A DNA stretch of 64,000 nt from Deroplatys truncata. Lineage: Eukaryota; Arthropoda; Insecta; Mantodea; Mantidae. The notes beneath the pieces were generated by a model. It had not been told where the DNA came from. It was given only the letters and a program-made list of their open reading frames with translations, and ran no database searches. The DNA is taken from assembly GCA_030765065.1 (NCBI GenBank), contig CM060990.1, forward strand, positions 462,777,321 to 462,841,320, in the 5' to 3' direction. Shown piece by piece: positions 11,156 to 22,943 of this stretch (positions are counted from its first letter, which is position 1; every line of letters begins with the position of its first letter). Both the position numbers and the translations under genes were made by a program.

Positions 11156-11159
11156 GGTT

Positions 11160-11640
11160 TCGTCCAGGTGGCACCGCGGTAACGCGTGCGACTCGCATTC
11201 CGGAGGTCCCTGGTTCGCTTACCCGCGACCGCCCACTCTGACCCATGGTTTTTTTCGGGAGTTTTCCCGGGTCGCCAGGCGAATGCTGGGGTGGTTTATC
11301 TCAGCCCCCGAATTTTCTGTCCCTCCATATCGTTCCATTCCTCATTTCATTCATCCTTAACCCAGTTAGGTCTGTTTCAGGAATGGAAGTGTCGGCGATG
11401 GTGTTCCGGTGCGGCGTGGCAGAGAATTGGGGCGTATCAATCTGGAAACTGTAGGGACCCTGTCATTGCTGTGTCGTCACTTCTGATTCGGATGTCCGGT
11501 GTCTCTCACCTAGTCCCTCCCTCCCCGGGGGGCCCCCTCGATTGGCACAGGCGCAATATCCTCATTCACTGGATCTGTGACGAGTCCCCTCCGTTATCCA
11601 TTCCGTTCCATTCTAGACCAGGGAAGAGAAGCATTTTAAG
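11160..11640 (+). mobile_element. Long (~0.5-kb) SINE, older copy
   Basis: The head holds an A box near 11170-11182 (accgcggtaacgcg) and a weak B box near 11210 (ctggttcgctt). A long GC-rich body follows, with aggcgaatgctggggtggtt and gtcgccaggc. It matches 38142-38648 along its whole length, including the 3' third. No TSD was found, and the divergence makes this the older copy. The 193-codon open frame across it is a by-product of GC content. Confidence 0.75.
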
Positions 11641-12759
11641 AATTCAGAACGTGAATCATAATATAAAGTATCTAAGTCTAGCACCGTATGTTATTTTCAA
11701 AGCTTTTATTTTTTTTCTTTTCTTTCATCGGATTTTTAATTTGAAAGCAATTGAATTTTCAGAATAGTATGCTTTCAAATGAGGAATCAATTGCAACAAA
11801 AGCACATCAACCGTTTTGCATTAACACTTTCGTGTCAGTGTTTTGAATTGTTATCCCAACCGAATAAAACAGCTATATAGAAACTCCATATTTTGTGCTA
11901 AACGTTGTTTCCCTGTATCTATTAACATTTCCTCCTTTTAGATACAATAACTGTGTTTACCTTACGGCCACTATACTGTTGGCACGGGTTTTCTCCCTTT
12001 GTCTTGTGAGTGTGCGTAAGGGGGAATTATGTTTCAAATAAAACAATCTATATTCGTTTTTCAGTAACAAACGCAAAATATGTATATCTCATTTTGAAGA
12101 AAATTGCTTGTTGCACTTAATTGCGCTCAAGCTGCTTCAACAGTTTGATATTAATATTACTTTACATTCGGTTTTTTAAAAGGTTACTTGTGTAGTATCA
12201 GAATTGAATGTGCCAAATGTATGGAACTACACACATAGTGATAAACCTTGTGATCAATCTCTATGAAGATTAAAAAGCAAAACAAACTTATATTTAAGAT
12301 AATAAATAACCTCTGCTGTGGGGGTTCCGTAGAGCAGTCCATTACGTGGTAATTATGAAAAGGTTATTATTATTTTTATTATTATTATTATTAGAAACAA
12401 ACGTTAAAAACAAGATACGCATTATGTGCCCCTTGTTTCTGAAGAAAATTACTGAATAATACATTTTAAACTTCTGTAGCACCCGCATAAACAATGCAAT
12501 ATTTGATTTTTAAACAACACATTATGTAAAGAAAACGTTCATTTATTTCGCTTGGTTAGATCTAGTAAAGAGAAAAGTATTTATTTTCGTCTTCTTTCCT
12601 CTTAGTCAGGTCGCTGAATTATACGAGCATACACAAAAGTAAATATGATCTTTGAGACGATACTCGCACATACTATCAGTTACAGCCAGGCATGACTAGT
12701 CGAGAAGACATTCCTTCCCCCTCTTCCTCTATTCCCCTGATTCACGGAAAACATTTGAA
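11641..12759. other. No gene; short ATT microsatellite
   Basis: AT-rich DNA with an imperfect (att) run near 12362-12393. No ORF or RNA gene is supported. Confidence 0.45.
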
Positions 12760-12940
12760 GCCTTCTGTACCCACAACGAAATGTATAATGCAACTATTTC
12801 TGCAAAGGTTTATCTGGATTAACGTGCAGTAGATAGAAAAATAAGTTTTCCTAAATGTAGTTTGTAGAAGGTATATAAAAAAATCGATAATGGACATATA
12901 AAGTCATGTAAAGGTTACGCATCAGATTTGTTCGTTCTGT
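12760..12940. repeat. R1 repeat fragment
   Basis: Blocks acccacaacgaaatgtataat, gcaaaggtttatctggattaac and agtcatgtaaaggttacgcatc match the 3' part of R1 at 10540-10900 and 51440-51570. Confidence 0.6.
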
Positions 12941-15900
12941 TTTATTTTTGTTGTTTTTTATTTTTGAAAGCGCACATGTCTTCTAGTTGATCTAAAACGC
13001 CTTAAACATGTAAATTATTGTCATTTAAAGTATTAAGTACATTAGCCTAGTGTATCCAAATCATGGAAAGACTTTGGCTAAAAGGAAACGAGAGTAGAAC
13101 TGGGGCTTGAATATGCTCTTAGGGTGTAGTAAGTCCATTTTAAAGTTTTGTAACATGTTTTTGTTAATATTCCAGAAAAAAGTTGTTTTGAAATCGTAAA
13201 GACATATCGCGCAGCTGCTATCAAAGCGAACCTGTCAACTATTGTGGAGCATCACATCCTCTGGCATGCTAAGGCTCTCTAATCGTTGAAAATGATTTAG
13301 GGAAATATACAGCAGCCGATTTCAAAAGCAGAGAATCCAAGTTAGATTCAGATTGGCTTAAGCTTTTGGCCGAGCTTAAGATTACGAGACTACATACAAG
13401 GCGAAAAAAAAGCTCCAGTTTTACTCATAGCCACTAAGTTCAGCTCCAATTACAAATTCTTGATTATATTATAGTACAAATTGTAACACTAGGGTGGACC
13501 TCGGAGACACGTAATGGAATGATTGCTCACAAGGTGTAGGCATTTTGCGCATGCCCAGAGGATATCAAGAAATTAAGCTGTTTTCTAGAACCCACTAACA
13601 CGCTCTAGAAATTAATATAAAGGTACTAAAATGTTTAGATCACAGATATGAAAAACAGTACATGGGCTCAGACAGATCTCTAAGCTCCGCTTTGGAAACC
13701 TTCGGAATAATAAATTACCACATTACTAGCCTAGCATTTAGAGTAAAAAATAAAATAAAAGCTGCTATTTTGAGCCTGTGCTTGTAGATGTGTTTGTGTA
13801 CAAACGTGCCAAATTCAAGGTATATAAAAATCTATATTTTAGCCCCTAAAATCTTTTTTAGACTACTCACGAAACCGTTTAAATGGGATTCTTCTAAGTT
13901 TTCAATAAACACAAAAATAAATATTATACTGTGGTTTTCCTTCACATTGTAGGCACTGCACGGCGGCTCGTGCACCGGCCGCCGCACTTGGACTCCTGCC
14001 AAAACAGCTATAATATCCCTGCAACCGCCTCACTTTCTCATATATACAGTTACAATTACAATGGTAATAAGCACATATATTATCATAAGAGATGTTGGAA
14101 ATGTCTTTTATATCCGCATATTTCTGATATATTTTCAGGAAATTTCCATTCACACTGGAGAGTTCAATATCCGAGAATGAGTGAATTTCCCGCCTGTTTT
14201 CTTTCAGTTCTTTCTATGTATGAGGTTTGTTGCATATACCTTATTTTTCAAGTTCCCCCATAGATAAAAATCACACATAGATAAAAATCAAGGGATCGCG
14301 GGGTCACAATTCCTTATTTACTACTTACCCTATATTCACGAATTTCCTGAATTAAATTTAATGACTCATCAACTGTATGCGCGGTTATTGGAAAAATACA
14401 GACTGACGTTCAACGGTGTGTCATTCCTGTACCTCCCTGCATTTATTGATTTTTTAAAATTATAGGTTCTGTTATTCTGTATGCATTTACTGTACACCAA
14501 ATTTCATGTCATGCAAGGGAATCTCGTGTATAAAATCGGGCTTCGCTGTACTTCAGTGTTTGTCATTTTGCGACGAAACATACCCATATAAATGGAACCA
14601 TGCTTCATCAGAGAAGAATATTAAGCGTAGGTCAATTATTCTATCATGTCGAAAAATCCAATTACAGAAATTTACCCGACTCTGGTAATAAAATGAAAAA
14701 TAGGTGGATACAGCAAACCCCGTGCATTGGAAGAACTAAAAAAAAATCATTAGACGAAAAATTCACTAATTATATTATTTTGCTTTGCGGAGAAATAATG
14801 ATTTTAAAAGTAATGTTAGGCTGTTAGTGAAAAAGGGACTATTTATGTTTAATTATTTATTGTAAATTCTAGTTTGTTTTACTGAATTAATTGCTTCGCT
14901 GCTAGTTCCTAAAACTTTCAATATTTTATACTTACTAATCTGTGCTCCAATGGAGAATGTCAACGTAAAAATGCGCTTTCCAAGTAATTGCAGTTAAACA
15001 TAAGATAACAGAGGGAAATGGCTGTGATGTATAGCTTAGTATGTTAAACGAACAACATTGTTATGGGTGAAAAATGAAACAAAAAAGAGGAATTATACCC
15101 TAAACAAAGGTTAAATATTTCGGATTTACCACTACATAGAAGATTAAGACGATTAAAACCTTACAAAAGGAAAACGCACTCGGCGGTCGCCTACACTAGA
15201 TAATAATAGTGTCGCATAAGAAACATAGTTGATCGGTAGACTAGGATGTACTTACCTTCATAGTGCAGGTGAATCGACGACAGAAACAAGACGTCAAACG
15301 GGAAACATACTAAAGGAAGGCCAGTTATATCAGTGTGGAAGGAACTATTTATGCTGGTATAGACGAACTTCAATTATGTAGCGTACATAAATATGTATGC
15401 ACAATGAAAGTGTTAAATTGGTGCCTGGTTGAGTACGAGATTAGTGCAGTCCAATGGCCACTATCTCCCTGTCCCTGGGGGCACTATCGGGAAATGAAGG
15501 GGATAGTGCGTCTATGAGTATTAAGCTGAAGTCATCAAATAAAAATTGTGTTATAGCTAGAGCCCGGATTCTTGTGTGATTGACTGATTACACATTCTAT
15601 TCCTTTATATCTGGACACATGGAAGCAGAAAAGTCTACTAACTGAAGCATGGACATTGCTATACTCGTTTCATTTTACATATTTCAGCGTATATTAAATA
15701 TTTTGCACAATCTTACATAAAAGTAAAGTTTTGTCGTGTCTTTACTTAATTATTTGTTACATTTGTTTTTTTAGTTTCTTTCAATGCCTGCCTATGTTTT
15801 ATCTTCCTTTAGAAATGCTAATAATTAATTAACAATAAAAGCTAAGCTGAAATAGTATTGACATTTTAATGTTGCGATGGTTTAAACATTTGCTCGATAT

Positions 15901-16773
15901 ATCAGCAGTTAAAAAAATCCAACTTAACCGTCAAGAATGCACATGTGGTCGAGATTTACAGCCTCCGGAGGGCATATCTCTAGGGAAAATGATCTTATTC
16001 TAGTACAGTCCTGTGACATCTTGCGTTGTCGAAAAATCATTCTCTCCATACACAACGATTTTATGCGGCAGAAGAATGTCCTATACAACAAAAAATGAGA
16101 AGTATCTCACTGTGCACTGTGCCAGTAAATAAACACTACATTTGTGTTACGTACTCATTGTACGTAATAATAATTTGTTCAATTATTCTTTATGAGGACA
16201 CAGTTTTTTGTGTTGTTTTACTCATATAAGTTAGTTTACGTGCTTAACGAATAACGTTTGAAGTGCTACAAAGCACTGTAAAAACTGTAAAACTGAACTT
16301 TGTGATCGGTTCATCAGATTAACAAGTAAACAATAATTTAAAATAATGATTGTGGAGCACCGTGGTACAAATAATGACCAGTGAGTGAAATGCATTATTT
16401 TTCATTTAAAGTGCCTACGGACTTTTAATGCAATTTTAAATGATTTATTACATTTTATAATTACATGTTTATTTGATATCACATATATCATTACCAGGTT
16501 TTGGGTCACGGAATTAGCAGACTGAAGTTGGAAGCGAACGGGGTTGAGTTGATGTCCTAGCCCGGTGGGTGGGGTAGCAATTCCAACCTACAGGTAGTTG
16601 CGTAGCGAAGGTCACTGTGGACATTCATATTGCTGCTTGGCCTTGGTTGATGCAGTCCCCTTACCTATTCGAGATCCAGTGAGCAAAGAACTATAGTTTA
16701 ATGGTATTTACATATTCATTTATATTTTGTAAGTGTTAATTGCTCTTATTTATACTCCACAGTACTTTGAAAC
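12941..16773. other. Long stretch without a supported gene
   Basis: Almost 4 kb of AT-rich DNA. A short GC-rich patch at about 13955-14035 is open in two frames and could be an exon, but no convincing splice sites frame it. A short imperfect hairpin (cactatc...gatagtg) lies at about 15460-15510. Nothing else stands out. Confidence 0.4.
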
Positions 16774-17416
16774 ATGTCGAAGAATACGAGTACCAAGCGT
16801 TCCCTTCAGGATGCACTTATAGAGAAGTTTGGAAAGGAACATTTCCTCATCAAAGGAAAGAACACTGCATACTGCAAAAAATACATCTTGACAGACAGAT
16901 CTGGATTCTTTCAAAAACACTGTAATACCAAAATACACACGAAAAATGTTAAATTCAACAATCTACAGATGTCTTCAACATCACAATCAAAATAAAAAAT
17001 CAGAAAGAATTTTATCGAGATTTGTGTAGCATGTTAGTACATGCCAACATCCATTTCAACGAGATCGAAAATAAATATATTAAAGCGTTTCTAGAAAAAT
17101 ATATGGGTTCGTAATTGCACTGCTTCAAAAACTGAATGAGTCAAAATCAGACTCTGTTATTGCAAGTATGAACGCCAAATTAAAGAAATGTCGTTTTGGC
17201 TTTGCAGATATGCGTGCCATTAAGGACGATTTATTGGATTCAAACAATGAATACACATCCACAAAGTTTATTCTTGCGATATCCCATTTTTTCGTCATGC
17301 ACCTGTCACGTCATGTGACGAAGAACGACGTCTTGCTAGCTATAAACTCATTTTATGTGAAAATAGGAGATGTTTTTATTTTATACATTGCGAATGCACC
17401 TTGTAATTCGCTGTAA
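16774..17416 (+). pseudogene. Decayed CGGBP1-like / transposon-derived gene
   Basis: The first frame (ATG at 16774, stop near 16995) has a lysine-rich lead and one zinc-finger-like block: YCKKYILTDRSGFFQKHCNT followed by KIHTK. This resembles the C2H2/BED-type finger of CGGBP1-like proteins, but the second Cys is replaced by Tyr. After a frame change the next stretch (about 16999-17114) reads EFYRDLCSMLVHANIHFNEI then KAFLEKYMG, which resembles the F..DL...L..A.IP......AFL..Y region after the finger in CGGBP1 relatives. A third frame (about 17117-17416) is open but not recognised. CGGBP1 relatives bind CGG repeats and derive from hAT transposases. With two frame breaks this is a pseudogene, a relic of a hAT-derived element or of a retroposed gene. 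Confidence 0.5.
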
Positions 17417-19495
17417 TTACATGTAAAGAATTTTATTGTATTCATTTGCATTATCTGGGTTATTACGTTATGTATTTATTTATTCATTTTAAATATTTAT
17501 GTATATGGTGCAATGAAGTTTTAAAGAAATCTATTTTGTGATATGTATATTGGTTGCACTTTTTTTCTGTCGTGAAAAATGGCTATTTCAGAATGTTAAA
17601 GCAGGTACAATCATGCAAAACCGCTATGTTAGGCAATTAGTTTCCGTACTCGATACGCACTGAAAAATGTGACGTTTATTTTGTGCCCTACTGTGAGTAG
17701 ATGTTTACATGTTGAGGCAAGGGCTACCTGCACGCTTTATCTGCCATCCCACTCGAACTAAACAACACAGTGGTTCGTGTGCTCCTAACTTCATGCGTCT
17801 CGGAACCCTGCACCGAGGCCTGATCATTACATAAGTTATATTTTGCTACATATTTACGCACATATTTCTCAATTTGATGTTACATAAAAATCCGTGCTTT
17901 ATTTTAGTACTGTGCGACTGGCAAAGTGGTTCGCCCTTAAAGGAGCGTCTATGAGTATTCATTCTAAGGGAAACAGGAGTAGATGACAAACCAACACAAA
18001 AGGCAATTGAAATGTGTACATTTTAACGTGTAAACAGCATTTTAATGCAGAATTTGCAAAGGAGCGAACATTAAATGTCTGGTTGGGAATTGGTACACCC
18101 TACTCTATGTTACAAGCCTATCAATAATGTACCTTTTGCAGATATTATTAACCACTGAAGTCGACCGCTAAGTGTTTTGTTTCTTTAGTGTGCTTTTAAT
18201 CGTCTTAATGTCTTAATGAAGGGGTGAACCCGAAACATTGAACCACATTTCGTGTGTGACTGGCATGTTTTTTATCTTTCAGTCAGAAAGATAAAATATT
18301 TCTTCTTATTTCTTCTCGAACCTTATTGAACGCCCGTACTATATACATAATATATTATATACACACATACCTGAGAGAGCGGTGTAGATGTCATACCTTA
18401 AACCAAAGATAGATCTCGACGAGCACAATGAAAATGTACAAGTTTTGAAATGCAGACACGCTTGGCAACAGCGTGCTTTCTTGTACAGGAAGTGGGGAAA
18501 TTCGACGGGTAAGGTCAAGCCCGCAACAGAGTAGAATGCGCGCTCCTTTCCTGTCGTCGCTGCGAAGTGTTACTACATTACGGAAATGATATTAACTTTG
18601 CTAGTTGTATTTAGTTTCCAAGACAGTTATTCTATGTATTTTTAGCGAAATGTTCACTGTTTAATGAAAGCACTAAAACCGAAATATACTTGTTTAAGTT
18701 GAAACGGAATAATAAAAAAGTTAGCGTTTTAACATAAACACTTACTTATTAAAACAAATAGGTACTTTAATAAAATTAACCTTAATCGTCCCATAGGTAT
18801 GTGAACTATAATACGGCGGAAGGTGCGGAAATCGTACAATACTCGTACGAGTACAAGTGCGGCAAGTGCATCATTGGAGTACGAGTAAGGGTTGGAAAAT
18901 ACGAGACGAAGTCAAGTATATTCTACTTCCAAGTTTCTACAATGCGCTTAACGCATGCGGGTGCATTGTATACTATTTTTTTCGAGGATCGTAGTGATTA
19001 ATAGAATAAATTAATTAGTAACACCCGTTAAACATGGTGGTTCCAATAGCAAGGTAGATAACATTAACCTTGGTGGCGAACTGCGACCGAAATTGTCCAC
19101 GTCTGGTTGCTGATCTTAACAAAATCAATAATTTGCAGTTGACATCGTGGTCAATATGAATGACGGAGATGCCGATTCAGATTAATTAAATCTTAAGTAA
19201 ATATTAACGAATAAAAGGCCATTAAAGATTCAGGTGAGATTTAAATAGTGAGATTTAACTCTCAAATACGACTATATTCTAGGTCTGAAATAATAATAGA
19301 TATCAAAAGCTGGAGTATTTAATAAAGTTAATGCACATACATACAGTTAAATAGGCAAAATACGCAGGTACAGTACGTGAGATTTAAATTGAAACATGTC
19401 CATTTTGACGCTACCTGATCGGTCTAGGAGAGGGGGCTACGCTATTGACGATCAAGTGCTGAGAAACCTTGTCACAGTAGCCCTTCACTGCCTAG
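17417..19495. other. No gene; one possible ribozyme remnant
   Basis: AT-rich DNA with GC patches near 17725-17825 and 18480-18570. The only structured signal is at 18212-18240 (listed separately). Confidence 0.4.
18212..18240 (+). repeat. Possible decayed hammerhead-like core
   Basis: The order ttaatga, aaggggt/aaccc hairpin, cgaaacatt resembles the CTGANGA - stem II - CGAAACGTY arrangement found in Penelope-type terminal repeats, but two core bases are wrong. This is a weak call. Confidence 0.2.
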
Positions 19496-19499
19496 TCTC

Positions 19500-19505
19500 T
19501 CAGTA
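19500..19505 (+). promoter_or_regulatory. Candidate arthropod initiator (TCAGTA)
   Basis: A match to the arthropod Inr consensus TCAKTY (last base differs) lies 44 bases before the ATG at 19546. There is no TATA box at -30. This rests on one hexamer and its placement. Confidence 0.25.
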
Positions 19506-19545
19506 CAGTTGTACTTGTTGCCAGTTGCACTTTTGGCAGTAAAGT

Positions 19546-19664
19546 ATGGAAAACACCCTGATATCTTCGGCCGCCCTTGCTTCGCTGGCTTTCGTATTAT
19601 TACAAGCGGGTGTTGGTTGTTCTTTTCTAAATTTCATGTTTCAACCTAACCCAGATTTAAAACA
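19546..19664 (+). CDS. Candidate first coding exon, unknown membrane/secreted protein
   Basis: An ATG opens a frame that encodes MENTLISSAALASLAFVLLQ followed by about 20 more residues. The peptide is hydrophobic from residue 4 to about 31 and looks like a signal peptide or signal anchor. The frame meets a strong splice donor, gtaagt, at 19665-19670; without splicing it would stop at 19666-19668 (41 codons including the stop). Codon use and GC content are higher than in the flanks, and an initiator-like site lies 44 bases upstream. I do not recognise the protein. A following exon was not found; the Tc1 relic at 19965-21157 would lie in the first intron. A chance ORF remains possible. Confidence 0.35.
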
Positions 19665-19964
19665 GTAAGTTTCAATACTAAAGGTTTGAGATTAGGCAGT
19701 TAAGGATTACCAACTGTCGTGTGGAATATAGTGCTATCTTTTTCTACTTTATTTGTTTCCGCTTAAAGCAAATGTTTTATAGGTTAGGTTACCTGCATTG
19801 AATGCAGGAAATACAACTTTCCACCATGATGGAAAGATGGAAAGATGGAAAAGATGAGGGAAGTGGATAAAAAACAACATCGTCGAAAAACGTTTTATTT
19901 TGTATTTTCCGCTGTTGAAATAGCCTTAATGGACTAAAATGATATTATATTTTATTCGTCTTTA

Positions 19965-21157
19965 TACAGTTGTGGAAATCGTTATACCGGCATGTATATC
20001 TGTAGTAAATTAAGCTTATTCTGTTGGAATATTGTTGCATACAGTATATCTGCAATGGTATGAGATTCTGTACACTGACAAATGCATTCAAATGGTATCT
20101 CACTTGATGTCAGTAGTGCAGTATGACAAGTAATCAACGATTCAGGTGTTAGAAAGTAGAAATCTGTATAAAGTCAGTCAGCTCTGTGTGGTGTTACAAT
20201 TTGCATAAGTGCCTCTATTACAGTCAGTAAACACACACCATTAGTGACAGTGCTTGATGTTATTACATAAAACATTATTGTAACAATGCCACAAGGGAAA
20301 CAGTTATCATGTGCAAAGAATAAAATTATCGGAGACATCTAAACGGTTACTCTTGCACAAAGAATGGGTCACGAACGTTATTATTCCCAACTTGTTGCTG
20401 ATTTAAAGTTGTTAGTAATTGCCAGACGTGCAACACAAATTTTGTCAAATGAGAGACATCTTATATTCAAGAAACGACTACATAAATCAGCTCTCTCACT
20501 CTCATTAGAAGGCGAGATTGCACTTTGCTGAACAACATATGTCATGGACTCCAGAATGGGATAGCCTGATCTTCAGTGATGAGAAGAAATGTAATATGGA
20601 TAGGTATGAATGGACTTAAATATTATTGAGATGACCTTACAACAGAGCAGCAGATAGGAAGGAGCAGAATTTTTGGTGGCGGGGGTGTTATGGTTTGGGC
20701 ATTCTTCTGCGCTAAAGGTAAATCATGCATTTCTTGGCTGAACACTACAATGAACTCTAACATGCACAATGGGATGATAGAGACAGAACTGGGATCTAGG
20801 GGAAGAAAGCCTAAGTTTTCAACAAGATAATGCATCTGCGCATTCTTCTACTACAGCCAAAACGTGGTTTGAAGAAAAAGATATCGATGCCGTAGCCCAG
20901 TTTTGAATCCCATGGAAAACCTTTAGGGTATACTTGCAAGTCATCTTTTTCGCAGTGGCAGGCAATTTGAGGTCATATCTGAGCTTAAAAGGATACCAGA
21001 AGAGTGGACCAAAATTTCAATTCAAGAAACACAAACCCTGCAATAATTCCTATGATTTTTTAAGGTAATTAAGAATAGAGGAGGTTCAACAAAGTACTAA
21101 CAATGGAATAGCACAGTAGGATGGAGGGTGCCCTTATACTAATTTCCATCAAAGAAA
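19965..21157 (+). mobile_element. Tc1/mariner element relic with terminal repeats
   Basis: The left end, tacagttgtggaaatcgtta (19965), and the inverse of the right end near 21128-21157 (tggaaattagtataagggca) are imperfect inverted repeats. Between them an ATG at 20285 opens MPQGKQLSCAKNKIIGD, a typical transposase start. Later blocks read WDSLIFSDEKK (about 20565-20590; first catalytic Asp), RVMVWGAF-like DNA at about 20660-20705, and FQQDNASAHS (about 20817-20846; second Asp). The DDE block is interrupted by many stops and frame changes, so no ORF over 75 codons survives. Confidence 0.85.
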
Positions 21158-22795
21158 TAAAAATGTCTTTATTTTGCTACTCGCTTTATTAAAGAAACTA
21201 ATTGCAATGATTTTTTTACTGCTTTTCACTACTTTCATATTAAATTAGATACATATACCTAATAAATTGTACCTGCTAAATTTCGGTAGGAAACGACTTC
21301 CACTACTGTAATTAGAATCACCTCCTAAGAGATGTCATCGATACCATTTCCATTAGGTATATCCGGAACTATTGAGGCGCCTAAAAACGAATATCAAATT
21401 GGGCGGAGAAATCAAAATATTCAAGTCAAATATGAAAGTTCATTTTGATTCCAGTTAAATCACGCGTGTTTTTCAAGGCTATATCATTGCCTTAAAAGCG
21501 CTAAGTCTCTACTTTTTCTACGTAAGAGTCAATGCGCCTTCTTTAATACAGTAATTAACGAAAGATTCCTCAGAAGCTATCCATAAAAAAGTCTTGAAAA
21601 TGTTAATACCTTTAGTTTAAGAATTTAAATTCACAGTGAAGCATATTTTAAAGAAGACGCTATTTTTTGTGGCAAAGAATTTTCTCATTTTGAAAATTTA
21701 ACTTTGATTTTCCATAAGGACAGTTACACAGTGGTAATATTAGGTTTCCTCTATATCTACAGGCTAATCTAGTATATAGCTACCTAATTTGATTTTTTTG
21801 CAGAAAAGAAGTAAATCTAAAAATTTCGAATTGGATAAAATCTTGAAAAAAAAACAATAAACCAAATTTAAACTATAGGAAATGAAAGTTAGTCGCATTT
21901 CCTACAAATATTGTGCATGGAACAAATATTGTGCGCGTGATGTGTTTTGAAAAATACTGAATTCAAATTTTGAAATTTAACACTGTAGACATAGTCTGTG
22001 CAGTCTGACGTTATCACAAATTAAAATCTCGTAAATGTAAAGGAAAAGCTGAATTGTAATTATAATGCTTTTACTTTATCATGTGTAATAAAACAGCCTT
22101 AGGAAATTTTAGAAGAAAACCGTAGATATGCCAAAGAACGCATCCAATAATTAACGACACGTAGTATTCACATGACCTTAAGTTTTAGCAGTAGGGGATA
22201 TTTTTATTCACTTACCTCCAACGCGCCCAGTGAGAAAGTTCTATAGTATATCCAAGGCATTACCTGCAACAGAAAGCATCAACAACTTCAATTAGGCGCG
22301 GCCAGTATTGTGACGTTAATTGTAAAACCTCATATATTCCATCTCACTTTACAGGCTTACCCTTAACACACAGTTAAAATATCCAGTCGTTATGTCATCC
22401 GACATTTCTGGATGCTCGTTTCATTTCCAACGTCCATTCCCCCACCCCGTTTCATCTCCCCTCAGATTTCAAAATATATTTCTATGCAATACGGCTTGGA
22501 GTCGTACGCTACATCCAATCCAGATAATATAAAAACAAAGAACACACTCCATCTCTGGGCTTCAGCTGGAACTATACTGCCACAGGAGGGAGACGTTTCC
22601 CATCCTATAGCACTCAGTGACTTTCCAACCCCTATTTTTCCCTCCGGCATCACACGAGGAGTGACAGAAACTTTATTAAAAACAGATGACAAATACACCA
22701 AAGAAATTTTGTTAGCTACCAGCTATTAACATAGACTTTTTTAAGCTTCAGAAGCCATGGTGGTATATTCTAAAATATGTTTTAATAAAACCTGT
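21158..22795. other. AT-rich DNA, no supported gene
   Basis: A stretch at 22412-22729 is open on both strands (105 codons plus, 79 minus) and slightly richer in GC. I recognise neither product, so it is left uncalled. It may be an old repeat. Confidence 0.35.
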
Positions 22796-22943
22796 AGTCC
22801 CGGAGTACCGTTAAAGCACGGACTCGTGAACGGGAGGTCCGCGGTTCAACTGCAACCCGGATCGTCCTCCCTGGCTGAGTCTTTTTCCAGGTTTTCCTCA
22901 ATCCTCATAACTGGCAAATGCCGGGGAGGTACCCTAAACTTAG
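22796..22943 (+). mobile_element. SINE, 3-copy family (copy 1)
   Basis: The tRNA-like head has gttaaagcacggactcgtgaa (anticodon-arm-like) and the B box gcggttcaactgcaaccc (about 22841-22858). The body has aggttttcctcaatcctcat and aactggcaaatgccggggag, ending cctaaactta. It is collinear with 48000-48154 (inverse) and 58987-59139. Confidence 0.75.

Noticed and set aside
11186-11767. 193-codon plus-strand ORF, one of the longest in the window
   Set aside because: It lies across a SINE with a tRNA-like head and its copy at 38142 does not keep the frame.
13902-14263. GC-rich patch open on both strands as a possible exon
   Set aside because: No acceptor with a polypyrimidine tract and no consistent donor were found.
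22412-22729. 105-codon ORF with a mirror ORF on the other strand
   Set aside because: No recognisable domain; mirror openness on both strands points to composition, not coding.
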